Positions 7,881-16,338 of a stretch of DNA of 52,827 nucleotides are shown one piece after another. Source of the DNA: Acidobacteriaceae bacterium (lineage in GTDB: Bacteria; Acidobacteriota; Terriglobia; Terriglobales; Acidobacteriaceae); NCBI GenBank assembly GCA_003165795.1, contig PMWW01000051.1:1-52827 (forward strand). Direction: 5' to 3'. The notes beneath the pieces were generated by a model. The model was given only the letters and a program-made list of their open reading frames with translations, was not told the DNA's origin and did not search any database. Position 1 is the first letter of the stretch. Each line of letters begins with the position of its first letter. Position numbers and translations under genes: made by a program.

Positions 7881-10040
7881 ATGTTCTTTCTAGACCACAT
7901 CTGGTTGATTCCGCTGTTTCCCGCCTTCGGCGCGGCTTGCATGTTCTTCTTTGGACGCAAGCTGTCGAAGCAGGCGGTGAACGGCGTCTGCGTCGGTGTC
8001 ATTGTGCTGGCGTTCGCCTGGGCCTGCCTTGCGGTCTGGCAATACACCGGCTATTCCGCCGACCATCCCGGCAAGCCGTTCGAGAAAGTGCTGTACACCT
8101 GGCTCGGCACCGGCGCCACCACCCCGGCCGACGCCGCAGGCAACACTTCGATTGGCTTCGTGATGCACGGCGGCCGCATCGCGCAGTTCCGCGCCGATGC
8201 CGGCTTCCTGCTCGATCCGCTGTCCTGCATCTGGCTGTTGTTCGTTACCGGCGTGGGCATGCTCATCCACATTTATTCGATGGGCTACATGGCGCACGAA
8301 GGCGGCTATTACCGTTTCTTCGGTTACCTCAATCTCTTCATGTTTTCCATGTTGACGCTGATCCTGGCCAACAACTATGCGGTGATGTTCGTGGGCTGGG
8401 AGGGCGTGGGCCTGTGCTCCTATCTGCTGATCGGCTTTTATTTCCAGCGACACTCAGCGTCGACCGCCGCGAACAAGGCATTCATCGTCAACCGCGTGGG
8501 TGATGCCGGATTCCTGCTGGGCATGTTCACCATTGCCTGGTACTTCGGCTCGGTGCAGTACACCACGGTCAATCATCTGGCGCGCAGCGGCAAATTCCTG
8601 ATCGGTGATCCCGTAATCACCGCCGCGTGCCTGCTGCTGTTCGTTGGCGCTTGCGGCAAGTCGGCGCAATTTCCGCTGTATGTCTGGTTGCCGGATGCGA
8701 TGGAGGGCCCGACGCCGGTCTCGGCCCTGATCCACGCGGCAACCATGGTCACTGCCGGCGTGTACATGGTGGCGCGCTCCAACGCGCTGTTTGTGCTGGC
8801 GCCCAACGCAATGAAGACGGTCGCCATCATCGGGGCGCTGACCGCGATTTTTGCCGCCACCATCGGACTGGTGCAGAACGACATCAAGCGCGTGCTGGCT
8901 TACTCGACGGTGTCGCAGTTGGGATACATGTTCCTGGCGCTCGGCGTGGGCGCGTTCGCCGCCGGTGTTTTCCACGTCTTCACCCACGCGTTCTTCAAAG
9001 CGCTGCTGTTCCTCGGGGCGGGCTCGGTAATTCACGCCATGAGCGGCGAGCAGGAGATGCAGCACATGGGCGGGCTGCATAAGAAGATCAAGACCACGTT
9101 CGGCACCATGCTGATCGCGACGCTGGCTATCTCCGGCATTCCCGGGTTTGCCGGCTTCTTCTCCAAGGACGCGATTCTTTGGGAGACGTGGTCGCGCGAG
9201 GGCGGGGCTTATCGCTATTTGTGGTACATCGCATTTCTCACCGCGCTGATGACGTCGTTTTACATGTTCCGGCTGATCTACCTGACATTCTTCGGCAAGC
9301 CGCGCATGAATCACGAAGTCGAACACCACATTCACGAATCGCCCAAGACGATGACGGTGCCGCTGGTGATTCTTGCGATCTGCTCGGTCGGCGCAGGCTT
9401 CCTGGGATTGCCGCACAGCCTGGGCGGATCGAACCGCTTCGAGAAGTTTCTGGAACCAGTGTTTGCGAAAGAAGCTGTTGTACTCGAAGTGGGTGGCAAA
9501 GGAGTGCAGGTTGCCGCCGGCGAGCAGCAGGTCGAGCACACCGATCCTTTGGAGTATGCGCTGATGTTTGCCTCCGTCGGTGCGGCGGTAGTGGGGTGGT
9601 GGCTGGCGCAGCGGGCCTACAAGAATGCCGACAAGGGCTATAAGGAACCGATCGAGGTCTACGCTCCGCGCTGGTATAAGACGCTCTTCCGCAAGTATTA
9701 CGTCGACGAAATTTACGACTGGGTCTTTACCGGACGCAGGAAGGTGGGACCAGTGCGTCTAGGGGCCATGGGCTTGGGCGAAGGGTTGTGGAAGTTTGAT
9801 GCCGAGGTGATTGACGGCGCAGTTAACGGCGCGGGCTGGACGACGCGCATGGGCGGCACGCTGTCGAACCTGTGGGACAAATGGATTATCGACGGCCTGT
9901 TCGTGAACGGAATCGGCATAGTGACGCGGCTGGCGTCGTATCCGGTGCGCCTGGTGCAGTGGGGCCTGGTGCAGTGGTACGCGCTGGTGATGGTCGCGGG
10001 ACTGGTGGGATTTGTTTGTTATTACGTGGTCAAGTGGTAG
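7881..10040 (+). CDS. nuoL: NADH-quinone oxidoreductase subunit L
   Basis: A 719-residue Mrp-antiporter-like subunit at the distal end of the complex I membrane arm, taking part in proton pumping. Conserved features include HIYSMGYMAHEGGYYRFF, the helix with GWEGVGLCSYLLIGF, PDAMEGPTPVSALIHAATMV (broken helix with the proton-path residues) and HAFFKALLFLGAGSVIHA with its lysine. The C-terminal third contains the long amphipathic lateral helix region. ATG 7881 follows repeat sequence and no good ribosome site is visible. Length is in the usual range. Next comes a REP/RAYT insertion instead of the expected nuoM. Confidence 0.96.
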   Translation: MFFLDHIWLIPLFPAFGAACMFFFGRKLSKQAVNGVCVGVIVLAFAWACLAVWQYTGYSADHPGKPFEKVLYTWLGTGATTPADAAGNTSIGFVMHGGRIAQFRADAGFLLDPLSCIWLLFVTGVGMLIHIYSMGYMAHEGGYYRFFGYLNLFMFSMLTLILANNYAVMFVGWEGVGLCSYLLIGFYFQRHSASTAANKAFIVNRVGDAGFLLGMFTIAWYFGSVQYTTVNHLARSGKFLIGDPVITAACLLLFVGACGKSAQFPLYVWLPDAMEGPTPVSALIHAATMVTAGVYMVARSNALFVLAPNAMKTVAIIGALTAIFAATIGLVQNDIKRVLAYSTVSQLGYMFLALGVGAFAAGVFHVFTHAFFKALLFLGAGSVIHAMSGEQEMQHMGGLHKKIKTTFGTMLIATLAISGIPGFAGFFSKDAILWETWSREGGAYRYLWYIAFLTALMTSFYMFRLIYLTFFGKPRMNHEVEHHIHESPKTMTVPLVILAICSVGAGFLGLPHSLGGSNRFEKFLEPVFAKEAVVLEVGGKGVQVAAGEQQVEHTDPLEYALMFASVGAAVVGWWLAQRAYKNADKGYKEPIEVYAPRWYKTLFRKYYVDEIYDWVFTGRRKVGPVRLGAMGLGEGLWKFDAEVIDGAVNGAGWTTRMGGTLSNLWDKWIIDGLFVNGIGIVTRLASYPVRLVQWGLVQWYALVMVAGLVGFVCYYVVKW

Positions 10041-10049
10041 GGAACAAAC

Positions 10050-10076
10050 GGTAGAGCGAACCTTCAGGTTCGCGTC
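10050..10076 (+). repeat. left REP flanking the RAYT gene
   Basis: GGTAGAGCG followed by a GAACCTTCAGGTTCGC hairpin and GTC, ten bases after nuoL. Its inverted partner is at 10745-10765. Together they bracket the transposase gene. Confidence 0.75.
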
Positions 10077-10119
10077 AAGAGCGGTTAAGCAATACTGAGG
10101 GCTTTGGCCCCGAACTTAC

Positions 10120-10740
10120 ATGGCGACCTACTTCATCACGATTTGCGCGTACACGCACTGCAACCTCTTCCAGAGGTCGGAAGTCGCTCAACTCATGGCG
10201 GCCACGCTCTTCAACTATCGTGATGCTGGAGAGTTCGAACTACACGAATACGTGATCATGCCCGACCACATTCACGTATTGCTTTCTCTGCATGACGAAC
10301 AGAAGTTGAGCCGCGCGATTCAACTGATCAAGGGTGGTTTTTCGCACACACTTGGTGAGAACGGAATCATGTTCCGCGAGGTTTGGCAGCAACGCTATCA
10401 TGATCGCCGCATCCGCGATGACAACGAATTTGCGGAGATCGCAGAATACATTCGGCAGAACCCGGTGCGGTGCGGGCTCGTGGAGCGCGCAGAAGAGTAT
10501 CCGTATTCGTCCGCTAAAGTGCCGGGGCTGAAGCCCCTTCTTAATAAAAAAGAAACGGTTAACGCGAGCCTGAAGGCTCGCTCTACCGATCCTGCCGGTG
10601 CCGCGATTACCAGCGGGGAGGTTCGCTCTCGGGATTTCTCTGGTAGCGCGCACGCCAGCCTGAAGACTGACTGCGCCGATGTTGCCAGAACGCAGGACAT
10701 GGGCCTGAAGGCCCACGATGAAATTTTTGTAACACGGTGA
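10120..10740 (+). CDS. REP-associated tyrosine transposase (RAYT, Y1/HUH family)
   Basis: A single-strand DNA transposase-like enzyme of the TnpA_REP group, thought to bind and cut REP hairpins. The HUH metal motif is H50-I-H52 in EYVIMPDHIHVLL, and the candidate nucleophile is Tyr110 in EYIRQNPVRCGLV. WQQRYHDRRIRD is also typical. Homology stops near residue 132 (YPYSSAK). The remaining 70 or so residues are translated REP palindromes (for example NASLKARST from GCGAGCCTGAAGGCTCGCTC), so the original stop has probably been lost or overrun. It lies between nuoL and nuoM, same strand, bracketed by inverted REPs. Key residues are intact, so activity is possible. Confidence 0.85.
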   Translation: MATYFITICAYTHCNLFQRSEVAQLMAATLFNYRDAGEFELHEYVIMPDHIHVLLSLHDEQKLSRAIQLIKGGFSHTLGENGIMFREVWQQRYHDRRIRDDNEFAEIAEYIRQNPVRCGLVERAEEYPYSSAKVPGLKPLLNKKETVNASLKARSTDPAGAAITSGEVRSRDFSGSAHASLKTDCADVARTQDMGLKAHDEIFVTR

Positions 10741-10765
10741 CGCTGACCTGAAGGTCCGCTCTACC
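10562..10765. repeat. REP palindromes inside and after the RAYT frame
   Basis: GCGAGCCTGAAGGCTCGC followed by TCTACC lies at about 10563-10586. A degraded GCCTGAAGACTG copy is near 10650, GGGCCTGAAGGCCC is at about 10703-10716, and the right-end REP GACCTGAAGGTC followed by CGCTCTACC ends at 10765. The density near the RAYT is the highest in the window. The remaining bases up to nuoM are GCTGATAGCTGACAGCTGAG-type word repeats (10770-10795). Confidence 0.8.
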
Positions 10766-10801
10766 GAAAGCTGATAGCTGACAGCTGAGAGCTAATAAAT
10801 A

Positions 10802-12517
10802 ATGTACAACCACATACTTTCGATCATTCTATTTACGCCGCTGGTGGGAGCTGCGCTCCTGCTGCTGGTGCCGAAGGAAAACAAAGACGCGATCCGCTGG
10901 CTCGCCAACATCTTTGCCTTCCTCGGCTTTGCGGTTTCGCTGCCGCTGGTTCCCTGGTTCTGGGCATTGAAGGAGCGAGCCGGCTTCCAATTTGTCGAAG
11001 GCGCGCCCAACAACTGGATCCCCTCGATCGGCGCGGGCTACGTCATCGGCATCGACGGCATTTCGTTCCTGCTCATCATGCTGACTACGCTGCTGGGCGC
11101 GATCTCGATCCTGTCGTCGTGGAACGCCATCCAGGACCGCGTCAAAGAGTATTACATCTGGTTTCTGGTGCTGCAGGCGGGCATGCTTGGCGTGTTCATG
11201 GCCAACGACATGTTCCTCTTTTTCGTTTTCTGGGAGGCCATGCTGGTGCCGATGTATCTGTTGATCGGCATCTGGGGCGGCCCGCGCAAGCTTTACGCGG
11301 CGATCAAGTTTTTCCTGTACACATTGTTCGGCTCGGTGTTGATGCTGCTGGGCATTCTGTTCCTCTACTTCCATCACCACACCCTGACCGGCGTGTACAC
11401 CTTCTACCTGCCCGATCTTTACGCCACCGCGCCGAAGATCGGCGGACACGCGGCCATCTGGTTGTTCTTCGCGTTCTTCCTCGGCTTCGCCATCAAGGTG
11501 CCGATGTTCCCGTTCCACACCTGGCTGCCGGACGCGCACGTAGAGGCGCCAACCGCCGGCTCGGTAATCCTGGCAGGCGTTTTGCTGAAGATGGGAACGT
11601 ACGGGCTGATCCGCTTCTCGCTGCCATTCTTCCCGGCGGTGGCGATGACGCCCTGGGTGCGCGAGTTCATGATTGTGCTCTCGCTGATCGGCATCATCTA
11701 CGGCGCGCTGGTCTCGCTGATGCAGAAGGACATGAAGAAGCTGGTGGCGTACTCCTCGGTCAGCCATCTCGGCTTCTGCACTCTTGGAATCTTCGCGCTG
11801 AATCCGGCGGGCCTGAGCGGCTCGGTGCTGCAGCAGATCAATCACGGCATCTCCACCGGCGCGCTGTTCTTGATCGTCGGCATTCTGTACGAGCGACGGC
11901 ACACGCGCGAGATCTCAGAGTACGGTGGGATTTCCAATGTAATGCCGGTGTACGCGACGATCACACTCATCATGTTTATGTCGTCGATGGGACTACCGCT
12001 GCTCAACGGTTTCGTCGGCGAGTTCACTATCCTGCAGGGCACGTTCATGGAGAACAAAGCTTGGGCCGCATGGGCGGTGCCGGGAGTGATTCTGGCTGCA
12101 GCGTATCTGCTGTGGCTCTATCAGCGAGTTTTCTTCGGACCGGTGAACAATCACAAGAATGAAGGGCTGCTCGATCTCTCGGGCCGCGAGCTGGCCACTT
12201 TTATACCGCTGGTGATCATTGCTTTCTGGATTGGTCTGTACCCTAAGCCATTCTTCCAGATTCTTTCCACGCCGGTGAACAACCTGGTTGCAACCGTCCG
12301 GCCGGATTATCCGGGACTAAACAAGCCGGTGCTGGCGGCGCAACCCGTGCCGACTACGCCGGCGGACATGCCGGGACCGGCGAAGACACCGGAGACGCCG
12401 AAGCCTTCGACGAACACCGATGGACAAAAACCTGGCGTGGCTACGACCCAGAAACCGCTTCCGGTGAATACGGCGAAAGCCGACTTAACCGCGGCAGCGG
12501 CCGCCACCGGCAAGTGA
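10802..12517 (+). CDS. nuoM: NADH-quinone oxidoreductase subunit M
   Basis: A 571-residue antiporter-like membrane subunit of complex I. Conserved stretches include FWEAMLVPMYLLIGIWGG (glutamate of helix 5), FPFHTWLPDAHVEAPTAGSV with LAGVLLKMGTYG, and HLGFCTLGIFALN. The last 75 or so residues (after LNKPVLAAQPVPTTP) form a Pro/Thr/Ala/Lys-rich soluble tail that ordinary NuoM lacks, echoing the low-complexity head of NuoC. ATG 10802 lacks an obvious ribosome site because the preceding bases are word-like repeats. nuoN follows after ten bases. Confidence 0.95.
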   Translation: MYNHILSIILFTPLVGAALLLLVPKENKDAIRWLANIFAFLGFAVSLPLVPWFWALKERAGFQFVEGAPNNWIPSIGAGYVIGIDGISFLLIMLTTLLGAISILSSWNAIQDRVKEYYIWFLVLQAGMLGVFMANDMFLFFVFWEAMLVPMYLLIGIWGGPRKLYAAIKFFLYTLFGSVLMLLGILFLYFHHHTLTGVYTFYLPDLYATAPKIGGHAAIWLFFAFFLGFAIKVPMFPFHTWLPDAHVEAPTAGSVILAGVLLKMGTYGLIRFSLPFFPAVAMTPWVREFMIVLSLIGIIYGALVSLMQKDMKKLVAYSSVSHLGFCTLGIFALNPAGLSGSVLQQINHGISTGALFLIVGILYERRHTREISEYGGISNVMPVYATITLIMFMSSMGLPLLNGFVGEFTILQGTFMENKAWAAWAVPGVILAAAYLLWLYQRVFFGPVNNHKNEGLLDLSGRELATFIPLVIIAFWIGLYPKPFFQILSTPVNNLVATVRPDYPGLNKPVLAAQPVPTTPADMPGPAKTPETPKPSTNTDGQKPGVATTQKPLPVNTAKADLTAAAAATGK

Positions 12518-12527
12518 GGACCAACTT

Positions 12528-14084
12528 GTGACCACCTCGCTGACGCAATCCTTGTCGTTTTACTTTTCCAGCACCGACTATCTGTTGGCGTTGCCCATGT
12601 TGCTGCTGACGCTGTTCGCGCTCGGCATCCTCATGATCGATCTGCTGCTGCCCAAGCAGTGGAAACAGGTCAACGCTCTTACCGCTCTGGCCGGCCTGGC
12701 GTTTTCGGCGGCGGCAGTAGGGAAGCTGCATTGGGCCTATCACGTCGCGCAGCGCCAAGGCCTGCCTTTCGTCGATACCGGCTTCATGGGATCGTTGCTC
12801 GTCGATCCGTTCGCGCTCTACTTTTTCTACTTGTTCCTCGCCGGAGGGGCGATCGCCGTCCTGATGTCGATTCGCTACCTCGAGATCGAACGCGAGAACC
12901 ACGGCGAATTCTACGCCCTCCTGCTGTTCTCCATCGTCGGCATGATGTGCATGGCCGCCGGCTATGACATTGTCCTGATTTTCATTGGCCTGGAACTGAT
13001 GGCCATCTCGACCTACGTGCTGGTCGGTTTCCTGCGCCGCGACAAGCGCTCCAACGAAGCCGCGCTGAAGTATCTGCTGCTGGGCGCATTCTCCTCGGGC
13101 ATCTTCGCCTACGGCCTGTCATTGTTCTACGGTCTCACCGGAAGCACCAATCTGGCAGGGATTGCCCAAGGTCTGCAACAGATCATCGCCACCCGTCCTA
13201 ACGATCCCATCGTCATCTTTGCGCTGCTGGCTACCACGACGGGACTGCTGTTCAAGATTGCCGCGGTGCCGTTTCATCAGTGGGCGCCTGATGCCTATGA
13301 AGGCGCGCCCACCAGTGTCACCGGATTCATGTCGGTGGCGGTCAAGTCCGCGGGCTGGGCAATGCTGCTGCGTATCTTCCTCTTCGGACTGTATCCGCTG
13401 CGCTCGATCTACGTGCCGATGTTGATCTTCGTGGCCATCGCTACCATGACCGGAGGCAATCTGGCCGCGATGACCCAGACCAACCTGAAGCGGCTGCTGG
13501 CCTACTCGTCGATCGCGCACGTGGGTTACATGTTGCTGGGTCTGATCGCCAGCGATGGCCGCAACAACTCCACCGGCATCATGGCCATCCTGATCTACCT
13601 TCTGGTGTACACCTTCATGAACCTGGGCGCCTTCGCGGTGATCACCTCGCTGCGTCGCCGCAACATTATCGGCGATGAGATTGACGACATCGCGGGGCTC
13701 TATTTCAAAGCGCCAACAGAAGCTATCCTGATGCTGGTGTTTCTGCTGTCACTGGCTGGAATCCCGCCGCTGGCGGGCTTCTGGGGCAAGTACTTCATCT
13801 TCCTCAGCCTGATTCAGACGGGACACTATGTGCTGGCCTCGGTCGCCGTGCTGTATGCGGTCATCAGCATGTACTACTACATGCGCATTGCCAATGCCAT
13901 GCTGATGCGCCAGCCAATCGAAGCAGAACCGGTACGCCTCGGTCCATCCATGCGGCTGGCGCTGACCATCACCGCGCTGGGAACGGTCGGCATCGGATTG
14001 TTCCCCAACTTCTTCATCAACGCGGTTAACTGGTCGCTGGGGCTGACCCAGGGCTCGCAACACATGGCTGCGCTTCTGCGATGA
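12528..14084 (+). CDS. nuoN: NADH-quinone oxidoreductase subunit N
   Basis: A 518-residue antiporter-like membrane subunit, the last gene of the cluster. Visible family features include LELMAISTYVLVGFLRRD, VPFHQWAPDAYEGAPTSV with TGFMSVAVKSAGW, and LAYSSIAHVGYMLLGL. It starts at GTG 12528, with GAGGA eight bases upstream. No terminator is seen directly after it; the downstream sequence is a transposase scar and contains no further nuo gene. Confidence 0.95.
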   Translation: MTTSLTQSLSFYFSSTDYLLALPMLLLTLFALGILMIDLLLPKQWKQVNALTALAGLAFSAAAVGKLHWAYHVAQRQGLPFVDTGFMGSLLVDPFALYFFYLFLAGGAIAVLMSIRYLEIERENHGEFYALLLFSIVGMMCMAAGYDIVLIFIGLELMAISTYVLVGFLRRDKRSNEAALKYLLLGAFSSGIFAYGLSLFYGLTGSTNLAGIAQGLQQIIATRPNDPIVIFALLATTTGLLFKIAAVPFHQWAPDAYEGAPTSVTGFMSVAVKSAGWAMLLRIFLFGLYPLRSIYVPMLIFVAIATMTGGNLAAMTQTNLKRLLAYSSIAHVGYMLLGLIASDGRNNSTGIMAILIYLLVYTFMNLGAFAVITSLRRRNIIGDEIDDIAGLYFKAPTEAILMLVFLLSLAGIPPLAGFWGKYFIFLSLIQTGHYVLASVAVLYAVISMYYYMRIANAMLMRQPIEAEPVRLGPSMRLALTITALGTVGIGLFPNFFINAVNWSLGLTQGSQHMAALLR

Positions 14085-14337
14085 GCGGGCGCGCAACCGC
14101 ATCGAAGTAGAAGATCGAGTAAGCGTCGGGCTGCGCTGCTGCCGCGGTGGCCTTTCTGCCAATGCCCCAGCTGGCAAACTTGAAGGGCCGGGTTGTCGCA
14201 GGGTTGAGGCCGATGTCGCCGACCGCCGTGCACTTCTGCCGACAGTAAGCAATACTGAACAGACAGGGCCGGTGATTTCTCGTATTTCTCCGAATCATAA
14301 CGGCAGAATCCCGGCAGTCGGCCACGACAGAGCACAG

Positions 14338-14665
14338 GGACTCTGACTCAGTCTCCACCACACCTTCCACTCCGCTGGCATAGTTGCAAAAGCTGCTCCA
14401 CTCCCAGTTTTCCGGCTTCTCCACCAGCCTTCGCTTCACCGGGTTGCGATGGAGATAGCGCAACTTCTCAATCCGCTTCTTCGCCGTCCGTACATTAAAG
14501 TCGTAATAGCGCGCCTGCCAGAAATGCTTTCTCTCGCCAATCAACTGGCGCGACACCGCTTGCTTCAACGCCTGCACCGCCGTCGCCAGAGTATTGCGCT
14601 GGGGCTCGCTCACCAGCAGATGCACATGCTCCGGCATGACGACATAGCCGGTTACAAAGAAGTCG
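14338..14665 (-). pseudogene. truncated second RAYT (TnpA_REP) gene
   Basis: On the minus strand, FFVTGYVVMPEHVHLLVSEP carries the HUH motif (H-V-H), and YLHRNPVKRRLVEKPENWEW with SSFCNYASG carries the catalytic tyrosine region of a RAYT different from the one at 10120. The N-terminal part before the HUH strand is missing: the frame meets an unrelated transposase fragment at about 14665. After about residue 100 the normal C-terminus (...VVETES) runs into unrelated sequence towards nuoN (14085-14337 shows no other feature). It is a remnant and unlikely to be active. Confidence 0.75.
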
Positions 14666-15331
14666 TGGTTTGTCGATCTGTTGCATCAGTTAGGCCATGA
14701 AGTGTGGATCGGAGATGCCGCCGAGATCCGCGCCAGTTATGTGCGCCGGCAGAAGACGGATCGTCGCGACGCGGGGCACATTCTGAAGCTGCTGCGGGAA
14801 GGCCGCTTTCCGCGGTTGTGGACGCCGAGCCGGGAGCAGCGCGATCTGCGGCAGTTGCTGATTCATCGGCATAAGCTGGTGCAGATCCGCAGCCGAGTGA
14901 AGAACGGACTGCAACATCTGGCGATGAATCAGGGAATGCAGAAGCAGTCGCGGCTGTGGAGCGTGGCCGGACAGCAAGCTTTCCGTCAGTTACCGCTGGT
15001 GGGATGGACCGAGTGCCGGCGTCACGATTTGCTCGAACTGCTGGTGTATCTGGACGCGCAGATTGCGCCTTTGGATCGGGCCGCGCAACAAGCGGCCGAG
15101 CAGGATCCACAGGCGCGGTTGTTGCTGACCCAGCCGGGAGTCGGGCCGATCACGGCCCTGGCGTTCGTAGTGACCATCGGTGCGGTGACGCGTTTTCCAC
15201 TTTCGCACCGGCGACGGCGGCTGGAGGTTCGCATAGAAGAATCATGGTCGAAGTTGTGGCCGAATCGATGGTTGGTGGAACGAGGTAGGTTCCACCGGGA
15301 CGTGATTAATCGCGAGATTCTCCGGTGTTAG
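14666..15331 (+). pseudogene. IS110-family transposase remnant
   Basis: The frame reads WFVDLLHQLGHEVWIGDAAE then RRQKTDRRDAGHILKLLREG, typical of the N-terminal DEDD (RuvC-like) domain of IS110/IS116/IS902 transposases. LTQPGVGPITALAFVVTIGA marks the C-terminal transposase-20 domain. The first 60 or so residues are absent, replaced by the RAYT remnant. After VTRFP the sequence leaves the family, lacking the catalytic serine region. About 180 family-like residues remain of the usual 340-400. No terminal repeats are recognisable. Confidence 0.75.
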
Positions 15332-15626
15332 TCCTCAGCTGTGATGAACCCAGCGACGAAGCCAGCAGTGCTCGCGCACCGCTCAGGAGAAGTTTCGCTT
15401 GACAACGCCTGCTCTCTTATCGAGGGGCACCCAGTTTCTTCTTCAAGGCTGACTGTCGCAGCATCGCCAATACGACCAAAGAATAACGCCGAGGCAGCGG
15501 GCCCCGGCATTCTTCCGGTCGGTGTTAGGTTCACGCGGCTTCTGTTTCCCTTCACGCACGCCGGTTTGCGCACGTCGAGGCTGAATTCCACCGCGCCGGG
15601 TCGATCCCATCGAGAACTAAGCCGCG
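15332..15626. other. non-coding debris with a dispersed repeat
   Basis: No gene is supported. The segment 15398-15433 (TTGACAACGCCT...CTTATCGA(G)GGGCACC) is closely similar to 48429-48464, so it is a dispersed intergenic repeat. The remainder shows no recognisable structure. Confidence 0.5.
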
Positions 15627-16163
15627 TTACGCGCCGCGGCGCGGATGCATCACCATATCCCGCACCTGCGTCAGCACGCTGGAAAGCTGCATGGCGTTCA
15701 GCTGCGAGGTGAACTCCACCAGTTCGGCGATGAAAGGATCGGCCAGCAATTCGTTGATCTCCTCGTCGCGCGATGGACCGCAGGCCCGCAGCAGATCGGG
15801 CACACTCACCTCCAGCGCTTTCGCCAGACGGGCCAGCGAGGACAACGTCGGTGTCGCTTTCTGGTTCTCAATCTTGGAGACGTAGGTGCGAGGCACGCCC
15901 ATGCGCAGCGCCAACTGACGCTGGCTCAAGCCGCCGCGCAGACGCAGGCTGCGAATCGCCGTCGCCACCTGCACCTCGGAGCGACTGGAGGGCTCCGGTT
16001 CGACCAACTGCAACTGCTGAGTGAGGATGGGCTCCGGCTCGTCCTCATCCAGGGACGTGCGGCAGCGACGGCAAAGATTGTTAAAGGTTCTGAACTGGAC
16101 GAGATGGCATTGGTCGCATCTCACCACGTCCCGGGAATCCACCGGTGCGAGAGTCGTAGCCAT
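15627..16163 (-). CDS. XRE-family regulator with N-terminal zinc ribbon
   Basis: A 178-residue DNA-binding protein. Residues 16-34 contain CDQC and CRRC, a short zinc-ribbon or knuckle. A helix-turn-helix of the XRE/Cro type follows (about residues 70-130): LRGGLSQRQLALRMGVPRTY, with SKIENQKATPTLSSLARLAK. The C-terminal 40 residues are probably a dimerisation segment. ATG 16163 is the start. It is divergent from the HD-domain gene at 16339, so the 175 bases between them hold both promoters. The target is unknown; control of its own promoter or of the neighbour is plausible but only inferred. Confidence 0.82.
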   Translation of the reverse strand: MATTLAPVDSRDVVRCDQCHLVQFRTFNNLCRRCRTSLDEDEPEPILTQQLQLVEPEPSSRSEVQVATAIRSLRLRGGLSQRQLALRMGVPRTYVSKIENQKATPTLSSLARLAKALEVSVPDLLRACGPSRDEEINELLADPFIAELVEFTSQLNAMQLSSVLTQVRDMVMHPRRGA

Positions 16164-16338
16164 TCAGGTTGCGGGAGTGCCAGAGCAGGCACTTACGAAC
16201 AACGTATGCGTACTTTGCGGCATTACCTCTGCTAGAGTCAAGTACATTGTCGGGCGAAAACCGAAAAGGCTGTGCAAAATCCGCAACTGCGACCCAACAG
16301 ACCGGAAGAAAACCGGAAGAATTCAGGAGAAACACGGA

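Noticed and set aside
16021-16338. N-terminal extension of the HD-domain protein
   Set aside because: Antisense to the XRE regulator; a good AGGAG and homology start point to ATG 16339.
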